From: Candidatus Gastranaerophilales bacterium
Lineage (GTDB): Bacteria > Cyanobacteriota > Vampirovibrionia > Gastranaerophilales > Gastranaerophilaceae
DNA length: 7,731 nucleotides
NCBI GenBank assembly: GCA_021205645.1
Contig: JAJPXE010000016.1
Span: forward strand, 1-7,731
Direction of reading: 5' to 3'
The stretch's first letter is position 1. The number at the start of each line of letters is the position of its first letter. The notes beneath the pieces were generated by a model, which saw nothing but the letters and a program-made list of their open reading frames with translations, was not told the DNA's origin and did not search any database. The translations under genes and the position numbers were made by a program. Of this stretch, positions 1 to 6,269 are shown piece by piece.

Positions 1-118
1 ACCCCAGCCCTCTTAGGATGACACATTTCTACCCTCTCTGTCAGAAATAGGCAGTATTTGCCGCATGTAAATTTTAGGATTTCTCCGCAGGCTCTATTTG
101 ATATATTCTTATCACAAG
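1..118. other. Intergenic leader upstream of the atp operon
   Basis: No supported coding region lies here. The three + frames meet stops early (the longest is open only to about base 48), so there is no visible end of an atpI-like gene, which often precedes atpB. The stretch holds a weak 4-bp hairpin (GGCA at 50-53 with TGCC at 59-62) without a T-run, so it is not a convincing terminator. On the - strand, bases 12-27 read close to TGTCATCCTAAGAGG, which resembles the short dispersed GTCATYCTGAG-type intergenic repeats seen in many bacterial genomes; that resemblance is from memory and unverified. Confidence 0.5.
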
Positions 119-147
119 TTGCACAAAGTGAAATATTGTGCTAAAAT
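119..147 (+). promoter_or_regulatory. Candidate sigma-70-type promoter of the atp operon
   Basis: A TTGCAC box (119-124) is separated by exactly 17 bases from a TAAAAT box (142-147), which matches TATAAT at five of six positions. The -35 is weak, with three of six matches. Transcription would start near 154, leaving a short leader that carries the atpB ribosome binding site. Because the -10 lies at 142-147, a GTG start at 138 for atpB would fall upstream of the transcript, which supports the ATG at 177. No experimental data support the site. Confidence 0.45.
121..141. repeat. Inverted repeat within the atp promoter
   Basis: GCACAA (121-126) and TTGTGC (136-141) form a perfect 6-bp dyad with a 9-base gap. 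It lies across the spacer of the candidate promoter, touching the -35 and ending next to the -10. The position fits a repressor or activator operator, but a 6-bp arm can arise by chance in AT-rich DNA, and no known regulator motif is recognised. Confidence 0.35.
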
Positions 148-161
148 TTGAACAATTAAAA

Positions 162-170
162 AGAGAGAGG
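162..170 (+). promoter_or_regulatory. Ribosome binding site that sets the atpB start
   Basis: AGAGAGAGG ends 6 bases before the ATG at 177. The longer in-frame GTG at 138 has no comparable purine-rich site and would add a charged 13-residue stretch before the usual N-terminus. Confidence 0.75.
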
Positions 171-176
171 TTTACT

Positions 177-878
177 ATGAGCGAAAGCAGCCATTGGGTT
201 GTAACAAAGGTTTTTGCGGGACATGCCGTGAGTGTTAATTTTGATACTATTCTCACAATGTGGCTTGCAATGGGAATACTTCTTCTCTGTGCAATTATGA
301 TTGTTAAGAATGCAGCTGTTATACCGACAAGGATACAATATACCGGCGAAGCGATTTTGAATTATTTTGCTTCAATAACGGCAGGCAGTATGGGCGAAAA
401 AGAGTCTAAAAAACATAATCCGCTTATTTTGACTCTGTTTATGTTTATCCTGACCGCAAACCTCGTCGGTCAAATTCCGTTCAAGATTGTTCATCTTGCA
501 AACGGTGAACTGGCATCTCCTAACAATGACATCAATATGACAGCTGCAATGGCGGTTGTTGTTGCAATATATTGTATATACTACGGAGTTAAAGCCAACG
601 GGTATAGATATTTCTTTAAAGGTTGGTCTATGGGTGATTTAATTATTACCCTGATTGATACTCTGGAATTGTTTGTAAGACCGTTTTCGCTTGCATTGCG
701 GCTTTTTGCCAACATTCTGGCAGGTGAAATCATGATTGCAACATTTGTGGGAATGGTTGCGTGTTTCGTACCGCTTCCATTCATGCTGTTTGAGTTGTTT
801 GTTGCTCTTATTCAGGCGCTTGTATTCGCCCTGTTGTCTTCAACATACATTACTATGGCGGTTGCGGAAGAGCACTAA
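177..878 (+). CDS. atpB: F-type ATP synthase subunit a (F0 proton channel)
   Basis: Subunit a forms the two proton half-channels in the membrane beside the c-ring. The 233-residue protein is strongly hydrophobic, with membrane segments near residues 24-43, 81-101, 121-139, 158-190 and 195-229. The hallmark helix is clear: SLALRLFANILAGE at 171-184 contains the essential Arg175 (E. coli Arg210) and Glu184 (E. coli Glu219), and Gln213 in ALIQALVF matches E. coli Gln252. The ATG at 177 is chosen over an in-frame GTG at 138 because of the purine-rich AGAGAGAGG site and the upstream promoter boxes. It is the first gene of the operon, 40 bases before atpE. The family is unmistakable; whether the channel runs mainly for ATP synthesis or for ATP-driven proton export cannot be told from sequence. 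Confidence 0.97.
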   Translation: MSESSHWVVTKVFAGHAVSVNFDTILTMWLAMGILLLCAIMIVKNAAVIPTRIQYTGEAILNYFASITAGSMGEKESKKHNPLILTLFMFILTANLVGQIPFKIVHLANGELASPNNDINMTAAMAVVVAIYCIYYGVKANGYRYFFKGWSMGDLIITLIDTLELFVRPFSLALRLFANILAGEIMIATFVGMVACFVPLPFMLFELFVALIQALVFALLSSTYITMAVAEEH

Positions 879-918
879 ATTTGAAAGTTAGAATATTTTT
901 ATATAAAGGAGAAAAATT

Positions 919-1152
919 ATGGCAGTAGAACAAGTATTAGATGCATCAAAATTAGGTGCAGGTATAGCAGCTCTGGGTGTTTTGGGCGGCGGACTCGGAT
1001 TAGGTATTGCTACTAAAGGGGTTCTGGACGCTATTGCAAGACAACCGGAAATTAAAGCCGAAGCGTTCAAAAACTTTATTATCGGTGCCGGACTTGCCGA
1101 GGCAACTTCGATTTATGCACTTTTTATAGCGCTGTTGCTTATATTCTCTTAA
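919..1152 (+). CDS. atpE: F-type ATP synthase subunit c (rotor ring)
   Basis: This 77-residue hairpin protein is the proteolipid that oligomerises into the proton-driven ring. Helix 1 carries the glycine packing motif G23-x-G25-x-G27-x-G29, the polar loop has the conserved R41-Q42-P43, and helix 2 has the ion-carrying Glu61 in AEATSIYALF. By eye alignment, the Gln and Ser that complete the sodium site of sodium-translocating rings (Ilyobacter type) are Leu28 and Ala62 here, so proton coupling is more likely. The protein ends directly after helix 2 without the ANPF-type tail common in cyanobacteria. A strong AAAGGAG site (905-911) precedes the ATG. Length is normal for the family (E. coli 79). 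Confidence 0.97.
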   Translation: MAVEQVLDASKLGAGIAALGVLGGGLGLGIATKGVLDAIARQPEIKAEAFKNFIIGAGLAEATSIYALFIALLLIFS

Positions 1153-1173
1153 AAAAAATAAAGGTGATAACTA

Positions 1174-1647
1174 ATGTTAGAATTTAATGCAACCTTTTTT
1201 GTTGCCATGTTTAGTTTTATAATTTTCATGATTATTATGAATTCAATTCTTTACAAACCTCTCGTGAAAATTGAGGAAGAACGTGATAAGTTGATTTCAA
1301 AAAATTATGAAGATACAAAAATAACAACCGAAAAAGTTGAGGAATTAAAAAAACAGCATGAATTGAGTATTGAAAAATCAAAATTTCTCGCTAAAACTAA
1401 CTTTAACAAAAAGGTTTCGGAATATAAAAACCGCAGAAACGGTATAATAGAAAACGCCAAAAACCTGTCAAAGAAAGATTTGGCAATTTCAAACGCCGGG
1501 CTTGAAGGTGACGAAAGAGAAGCAAAATTGTTGTTAAAATCCGATATTTTAACTCTGGCAAATCTTGCCGCATCAAAAATTCTGGGATATCAAACACAGA
1601 TAAAAGAAATCGACGACGATATCGTTAATTCCTGTATGAACGGATAA
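1174..1647 (+). CDS. atpF2: F-type ATP synthase subunit b' (peripheral stalk)
   Basis: Position between c and b identifies this as the second b-type subunit, b', which pairs with b in the peripheral stalk that holds F1 still against the rotor. It has one N-terminal membrane segment (about residues 7-27), then a long charged, lysine- and glutamate-rich helix (about 32-140) fitting a right-handed coiled coil. Primary sequence is poorly conserved in this family, so the call rests on architecture and order more than on motifs. The start has an exceptional AAGGTGAT site (1161-1168), fully complementary to the usual 16S tail. The gene is 21 bases after atpE and 14 bases before atpF. Length (157) suits b'. 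Cyanobacteria call this gene atpG; the name clashes with gamma elsewhere. Confidence 0.88.
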   Translation: MLEFNATFFVAMFSFIIFMIIMNSILYKPLVKIEEERDKLISKNYEDTKITTEKVEELKKQHELSIEKSKFLAKTNFNKKVSEYKNRRNGIIENAKNLSKKDLAISNAGLEGDEREAKLLLKSDILTLANLAASKILGYQTQIKEIDDDIVNSCMNG

Positions 1648-1661
1648 AAAGAGAGAATAAA

Positions 1662-2174
1662 ATGGTTAACTCATTAACGCAAATATGGAATAACATACTT
1701 CAATCAAACTTGTTTAACTTTGTTGTGATGCTGTTTGTTCTGGGTTGGATTATAAAAAAATTTGATATTGCGGATAAAATTGAACAGGGCAGGAGAAATA
1801 TTGAAGATAAAATAATTCTCTCAAAACTATCAAAAGAAAATGCTCTGACATCCCTTTATGAGGTTCAATCCGAAACAAAAGAGGTTGATGACGAGGTGTT
1901 TAATATCCTTGAGAAATCGGATAAAAATGCGATTGTAGTGGGTGAACGCCTGATTGAAGATGCTCACAAGCAGGCTGAGGAGTTTAACAAAGCTGTTCAA
2001 AAAACCATTGACGGAAATATTAAAGCTCTTAGGCTTAAATTATCCGACAGAACGGCTAAGGCGGCTTTGATGATTGCTAAAAAACATATTCAATCGGAAT
2101 TGGATAAGGATAAAAGCTTGCATATAAAATTTATTAACGAAAGTATTGAGGCTTTGAACGGAGTGGAATTATAA
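1662..2174 (+). CDS. atpF: F-type ATP synthase subunit b (peripheral stalk)
   Basis: This 170-residue protein has a single N-terminal membrane helix (about residues 15-32) followed by a long charged helical region, the standard b-subunit layout that joins subunit a in the membrane to delta on top of F1. It is distinct in sequence from the preceding b', so the pair probably forms a heterodimer and not a recent duplication. The spacing is tight: a GAGAGA-rich site precedes the ATG, and the TAA stop overlaps the ATG of delta by one base (TAATG at 2172-2176), which suggests translational coupling. Low primary conservation is normal for b subunits; gene order makes the call strong. Confidence 0.92.
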   Translation: MVNSLTQIWNNILQSNLFNFVVMLFVLGWIIKKFDIADKIEQGRRNIEDKIILSKLSKENALTSLYEVQSETKEVDDEVFNILEKSDKNAIVVGERLIEDAHKQAEEFNKAVQKTIDGNIKALRLKLSDRTAKAALMIAKKHIQSELDKDKSLHIKFINESIEALNGVEL

Positions 2175-2731
2175 TGAACAAAGCAGAAGAAAACGAGAAT
2201 AAACTTGCAGCACAAAGGTATGCAAAAGCACTTCTGGAACTTGCCGGCGACGATAAGCTGTTTAAAGATAAAATCCTGGCAGAGCTTACAGATATAACAT
2301 TGTCTGTTAAATCCTCTGATGACCTCAAAAGGGTTATGACTTCTCCTGTTATCTCCATAGCAGAAAAAAAGAATGTTATTACTAAACTTTTCGGGACAAA
2401 AACAGATAATATTCTGCTCAATTTTCTGCATTTCCTTATTGATAAAAACAGATTTTCTATTCTTGAAAGTATTACAAAAGAGTATAAAAACGAGATTAAC
2501 AGGTTGAATAACCTCATTACAATATCAGTAACGTCTGCCATAACACTGACAGAAGCAGAAAAATCCGATATAAAAATGCAATTATCGGATATTTTAAAAA
2601 AGAACATAGAACCCGAATGGAGTGTAAATCCTGAAATAATAGCGGGATTGGTGTTTGAAGCCGGTGATAATATTGTTGATAACAGCCTCAGACACAAGTT
2701 ACAAGATTTAAGCAGAAACATAATTAAATAA
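2174..2731 (+). CDS. atpH: F-type ATP synthase subunit delta (OSCP-like)
   Basis: Delta binds the top of the alpha/beta hexamer and links it to the b/b' stalk. The 185-residue protein shows the N-terminal domain signature AAQRYAKALLELA (12-24), the middle LLNFLHFLIDKNRF (81-94) and the C-terminal family motif spanning 152-179, with Asn152-Pro153, Gly165-Asp166 and Asp169-Asn170-Ser171-Leu172. The ATG shares one base with the stop of atpF and has GGAG at 2160-2163, inside the end of atpF. The usual length is about 175-185. Long open frames on the opposite strand here have no supporting features. In cyanobacterial naming the gene is atpD. Confidence 0.95.
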   Translation: MNKAEENENKLAAQRYAKALLELAGDDKLFKDKILAELTDITLSVKSSDDLKRVMTSPVISIAEKKNVITKLFGTKTDNILLNFLHFLIDKNRFSILESITKEYKNEINRLNNLITISVTSAITLTEAEKSDIKMQLSDILKKNIEPEWSVNPEIIAGLVFEAGDNIVDNSLRHKLQDLSRNIIK

Positions 2732-2742
2732 GAGGAAAAGAT

Positions 2743-4257
2743 ATGACAGTAATTAATCCTGATGAAATAAGTTCGATAATAAAATCAAACATAGAAAACT
2801 ACACATCAAAGACAGAGATTTCAAATGTCGGGAGTGTGCTTGAAATAGGTGATGGTATTGCAAGGATATACGGTTTGAGAAACGTGATGTCAAACGAGCT
2901 TGTGGAATTTGAAGACGGCAAAGGTACTCTCGGTATAACTCTCAACCTTGAAGAAGATAATGTTGGTGTAGTAATTCTAGGAGAATATACCCACATAAAA
3001 GAGGGTATGACAGTAAAGACAACCGGACGCATAGCATCTGTTCCGGCAGGCGATGGTTTAATCGGCAGAATAGTAAGCCCGACTGGTAAACCTCTTGACG
3101 GAAAAGGTGATATTGTATCCGACAAAACAAGACCTGTAGAGAGAGTTGCTCCGGGGATTGTAGCAAGAAAATCGGTACATCAGCCCCTGCAAACAGGTTT
3201 AACGGCGATTGATGCTCTCACTCCTATCGGACGCGGACAGAGAGAGTTAATAATCGGTGACAGGCAAACGGGTAAAACAGCAATTGCAATTGATACCATT
3301 ATTAACCAGAAAGGTCAGGATGTTATCTGTATTTATGTTGCAATCGGTCAAAAGGCATCAACCGTAGCTCACCTTGCAAAAACACTGGAAACTCATGGTG
3401 CTATGGATTATACGATTATTGTATCGGCAACGGCAAATGAACCGGCTCCGCTGCAATATATAGCTCCGTTTGCGGGAGTTGCCATGGCAGAAGAATTTAT
3501 GGAACAGGGAAAACACGTCCTCATTATTTACGATGATTTAACAAAACAGGCTCAGGCATATCGTGCAATGAGTTTGTTATTGAGACGACCTCCCGGACGT
3601 GAGGCATATCCGGGTGATGTTTTCTATCTGCATTCAAGGCTGCTTGAAAGAGCGGTTAAGCTCTCTGACGAGCTTGGCGGAGGAAGTATCACCGCTCTGC
3701 CTATTATTGAAACGCAGGCAGGCGACGTATCCGCATATATTCCGACAAATGTAATTTCGATTACCGACGGTCAGATATTCCTTGAAACAGCACTGTTCAA
3801 TTCCGGTGTCAGACCGGCAATAAATGCGGGTATATCGGTATCACGTGTCGGAGGTGCCGCTCAAACTAAGGCTATCAAAAAAGTTGCGGGCAAATTGAGG
3901 CTTGATTTGGCTCAATTCAGAGAGCTGGAAGCGTTTGCGCAGTTTGCATCGGATTTAGACGAAGCTACAAAAAAACAATTGCTTAAGGGGCAAAAACTCA
4001 CAGAAGTTTTAAAACAACCGCAATATCAGCCTTTAAGTGTTGCTCAACAGGTTTCAATACTCTATGCGGCAAATGAGGGTTTCCTTGATAATATTGATAA
4101 TAAAAATATCGGCGAGTATAAAAAAAGCTGGTTTGAGCATTTAGAGGCTAATCTTCCCGAACTTGTACAAAGGCTCAATGCTGGTTCTAACCTTGAAGAT
4201 GCCGATGCGGAAGCTTTAAAAGCAGAACTTGCTAAGTTTACCGGAAGCTTTTCTTAA
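2743..4257 (+). CDS. atpA: F-type ATP synthase subunit alpha
   Basis: Alpha alternates with beta in the F1 hexamer, binds non-catalytic nucleotide and supplies the arginine finger to the beta catalytic site. Visible features, in order: the N-terminal beta-barrel with VLEIGDGIARIYGL near residues 32-45; the Walker A loop GDRQTGKT at 172-179; the Walker B region LIIYDD at 260-265; and SVSRVGGAAQ with the arginine finger Arg368 (about Arg373 in E. coli and bovine alpha). The 504-residue length matches cyanobacterial alpha (about 503-506). The ATG has AGAGGA (2731-2736) six bases upstream and begins 11 bases after atpH. The helical C-terminal domain is complete. The partner beta gene is not in the window. 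Confidence 0.99.
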   Translation: MTVINPDEISSIIKSNIENYTSKTEISNVGSVLEIGDGIARIYGLRNVMSNELVEFEDGKGTLGITLNLEEDNVGVVILGEYTHIKEGMTVKTTGRIASVPAGDGLIGRIVSPTGKPLDGKGDIVSDKTRPVERVAPGIVARKSVHQPLQTGLTAIDALTPIGRGQRELIIGDRQTGKTAIAIDTIINQKGQDVICIYVAIGQKASTVAHLAKTLETHGAMDYTIIVSATANEPAPLQYIAPFAGVAMAEEFMEQGKHVLIIYDDLTKQAQAYRAMSLLLRRPPGREAYPGDVFYLHSRLLERAVKLSDELGGGSITALPIIETQAGDVSAYIPTNVISITDGQIFLETALFNSGVRPAINAGISVSRVGGAAQTKAIKKVAGKLRLDLAQFRELEAFAQFASDLDEATKKQLLKGQKLTEVLKQPQYQPLSVAQQVSILYAANEGFLDNIDNKNIGEYKKSWFEHLEANLPELVQRLNAGSNLEDADAEALKAELAKFTGSFS

Positions 4258-4265
4258 AGAAAGAC

Positions 4266-4271
4266 AGGTGA
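4266..4271 (+). promoter_or_regulatory. Ribosome binding site supporting the GTG start of gamma
   Basis: AGGTGA sits 7 bases before the GTG at 4279, the only non-ATG start among the complete genes in this window. The protein N-terminus it gives lines up exactly with other gamma subunits. Confidence 0.75.
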
Positions 4272-4278
4272 CAGATAA

Positions 4279-5187
4279 GTGCCAAATTTAAAAGATATAA
4301 AAAGCAGGATACAAAGTGTCCAAAATACTCAAAAAATAACAAAGGCTATGAAAATGGTCGCAGCGGCAAAGGTTAAAAAAGCAGAGAACTCTGTTAAAGC
4401 CTCCAGACCATTCACAACCGAGTTAATGAAAATGTTCCGGAAGATGTTATCAGGAGCTCGAGAACTTTCGAATAACGGAGAAACATTCAGTCGTCCGCTT
4501 GATAATTATCCAGTTCTATTGACGGAACGCAAGGTAAAAACAGCAGGACTTGTTGTCGTGACCTCAAACAAAGGGCTTGCGGGTGCTTATAATGCTAATG
4601 TTATCAGGACAGCCCTGAAAAAAGCGGAAGAATATTCTTCAAACGGAATAGAAACACTATTATATATAATCGGTCAAAAAGGAGTTTCTTCACTGCGGCA
4701 CAGACCGGACATTAAGATTGCTAAAAAATACATTGCTGTTGCAGACAACCCGAATGCATCAGGAGCAAATCTTATCGCTGAAGATCTGGCAGCCGATTTT
4801 GTCGAAGGTGAAATTGATAAGATAGAAATTATTACTACGAGGTTTAATAATATGATGTCTTATGCCGTTCAGGATTGGACGGTTTTGCCATTGGAGTTTG
4901 AGGGAAAATCTGAGAATATCAAGCTTGAATCATTAATGGAGTTTACACCCGATACGAGGGCAATTTTGCGGAAGATAGTTCCAATGTTCATTACAAATTC
5001 TATATTTCAGGCATTGTTAGAAGCAAATGCAAGTGAGCTGGCATCAAGAATGACTGCTATGTCAGCAGCATCAAAAAATGCTGAAGAAATGATAAACAGC
5101 CTGACTGTTTCGTACAACAAAGCAAGGCAGGGTGCGATTACTCAAGAACTCATTGAGATTGTATCGGGAGCATCCGCTCAAAAGTAA
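4279..5187 (+). CDS. atpG: F-type ATP synthase subunit gamma (central shaft)
   Basis: Gamma is the rotating shaft inside the alpha/beta hexamer. The 302-residue protein has the classic N-terminal helix motif KITKAMKMVAAAK (19-31), a Rossmann-like middle with SNKGLAGAYNANVIR (96-110; most families have RGLCGG, so Cys is Ala here), and the C-terminal helix motif with YNKARQGAITQELIEIVSGA (279-298). The start is GTG, supported by AGGTGA upstream. Between VLPL (212-215) and FTPDTRAIL (232-240) there are only about 16 residues, as in E. coli; the roughly 30-40 residue regulatory insert of cyanobacterial and chloroplast gamma is absent. The region before KVKTAGLVVV is about 12 residues longer than in E. 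coli. No beta or epsilon gene follows. Confidence 0.97.
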   Translation: MPNLKDIKSRIQSVQNTQKITKAMKMVAAAKVKKAENSVKASRPFTTELMKMFRKMLSGARELSNNGETFSRPLDNYPVLLTERKVKTAGLVVVTSNKGLAGAYNANVIRTALKKAEEYSSNGIETLLYIIGQKGVSSLRHRPDIKIAKKYIAVADNPNASGANLIAEDLAADFVEGEIDKIEIITTRFNNMMSYAVQDWTVLPLEFEGKSENIKLESLMEFTPDTRAILRKIVPMFITNSIFQALLEANASELASRMTAMSAASKNAEEMINSLTVSYNKARQGAITQELIEIVSGASAQK

Positions 5188-5192
5188 GATTT

Positions 5193-6080
5193 ATGACAAA
5201 AGTTTCGGTAATAATACCTGTTTATAACAGTGAAAAATATCTTGCTGAATGTCTGGAAAGCATCGTTAGTCAGTCTTTAAAGGACATTGAGATTATATGT
5301 GTTGACGACGGTTCAACGGATAAATCTCCTGGTATTTTGAATAAATACAGCCTGAAAGACAATCGGGTGATTTTGCTGAATCAAAAAAATTCGGCACAAA
5401 GTGAAGCAAGGAACAGAGGACTTGAGATTGCAAAAGGTGATTATATCTATTTCCTTGACAGTGATGATTATGTTGAGCAAAATATGCTTGAAGAGTGTGT
5501 CAAAATACTTGATAGTACAAATGCCGGCTTTGTGTGTTTTAATACGGAAATTATCGGAGATGACAGTTCAAGGCTGTTCAAACGTGCAAAGAAGTATTCT
5601 CAGCTGAAATTCAGCGGACTGCTTTCTTTAAATGGCGAAGTCAGGGATACGCTGAATGTTTATTTGTGGAATAAAGTTTTTCGCTCAAATATTATAAAAG
5701 AGCATACCCTGAGATTCCCGCCAAAATTGTGCTATGAGGATATAAGTTTTACAAAATCATACTTTTTATTTGTTGAAAAAGCATATTTTGATATGCGGAG
5801 ATTTTATCATTACCGCATTCATGACGAATCAGTTATGGCGAAGAATTATAAATCAAAAACTGCGATTTTAGACCATTTCAGGAATTGGCATGAGATATTA
5901 AAGAATTTTTCCGCTGATAGGGAGTTATTCTTAAAAAATAAAGATACTCTGGAAAAATGGTTTTGGGATTATTATTTTATGACTGGAACTCTTTTAAAAT
6001 CTGCTGTTGATAATGATTTAGAGATTTTAAAAGTTCAATATTTTGATGAATTTAACGAAATTTATGAGAAGTATAGATAA
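5193..6080 (+). CDS. Family 2 glycosyltransferase (GT-A fold)
   Basis: This 295-residue protein should transfer a sugar from a nucleotide donor to a surface glycan or lipid acceptor, though donor and acceptor cannot be read from sequence. The GT2 signatures are clear: VSVIIPVYNSEKYL (4-17), the nucleotide-binding VDDGSTD (37-43), SEARNRGLEIAKGDYIYFLD leading into the metal-binding DSD at 89-91, and a likely catalytic Glu182-Asp183 in CYEDISFTKSYF. FYHYRIHDESVM farther on is also typical of the family. No membrane segment is evident, so it is probably cytosolic or membrane-associated. It begins 5 bases after the gamma stop with no good ribosome binding site, suggesting translational coupling and operon membership. 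This position is often open or held by atpD elsewhere. Confidence 0.93.
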   Translation: MTKVSVIIPVYNSEKYLAECLESIVSQSLKDIEIICVDDGSTDKSPGILNKYSLKDNRVILLNQKNSAQSEARNRGLEIAKGDYIYFLDSDDYVEQNMLEECVKILDSTNAGFVCFNTEIIGDDSSRLFKRAKKYSQLKFSGLLSLNGEVRDTLNVYLWNKVFRSNIIKEHTLRFPPKLCYEDISFTKSYFLFVEKAYFDMRRFYHYRIHDESVMAKNYKSKTAILDHFRNWHEILKNFSADRELFLKNKDTLEKWFWDYYFMTGTLLKSAVDNDLEILKVQYFDEFNEIYEKYR

Positions 6081-6254
6081 TGGATCGGGGGAAACCCTCA
6101 AAATTGACATGCTATGAAACTATGCTTTTGCTCCGCTTGTCCGGCAAGGGCTTAAACTTTTTTACCACACGCAAGGTTATCATCTCACCCGGGAGCAAAT
6201 GTATTATTTCCCGTAGTTTGCATGGCTATCACCTCTTCTGCAGGGGTAAATGTA
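6081..6254. other. Convergent intergenic stretch between the glycosyltransferase and proC
   Basis: The genes on either side point toward each other. No strong intrinsic terminator is seen: CTTG/CAAG arms around 6139-6152 are only 4 bp and a T6 run follows about 10 bases later. The right half holds two imperfect ~50-bp repeats. A + strand frame starting at 6080 (64 codons) and - strand mini-frames run through it; none shows a recognisable protein family. Two - strand mini-frames (6223-6185, 12 codons, and 6183-6112, 23 codons) have purine-rich sites before their ATGs, but this is weak evidence for expression. Confidence 0.5.
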
Positions 6255-6269
6255 TTATTTCCCAAGTTG
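6171..6269. repeat. Two imperfect tandem copies of a ~50-bp unit
   Basis: Copy 1 (6171-6220) and copy 2 (6220-6269) share the 16-base block AAATGTATTATTTCCC (6197-6212 and 6248-6263, offset 51), plus a left part GCAAGGTTATCATCTC versus GCATGGCTATCACCTC (offset 49), so there is a 2-base length change in the middle. Copy 2 covers the proC stop codon and its last few codons. The unit could come from local duplication of the proC 3' end or be part of a dispersed intergenic repeat. No terminal inverted repeats or target-site duplications were recognised. Confidence 0.8.

Noticed and set aside
50..62. GGCA/TGCC hairpin as terminator of an upstream gene
   Set aside because: The stem is only 4 bp and no T-run follows.
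138..176. Upstream GTG start giving a 13-residue longer subunit a
   Set aside because: No ribosome binding site precedes it, the candidate -10 box lies downstream of it, and AGAGAGAGG is ideally placed for the ATG at 177.
2134..2721. Long (195-codon) open frame on the - strand opposite delta
   Set aside because: It lies almost wholly opposite the clear atpH coding sequence, has no ribosome binding site or family features, and its serine/leucine-rich product is typical of an antisense shadow.
6136..6165. Terminator between the glycosyltransferase and proC
   Set aside because: The CTTG/CAAG stem is too short and the T6 run too far from it to be convincing.
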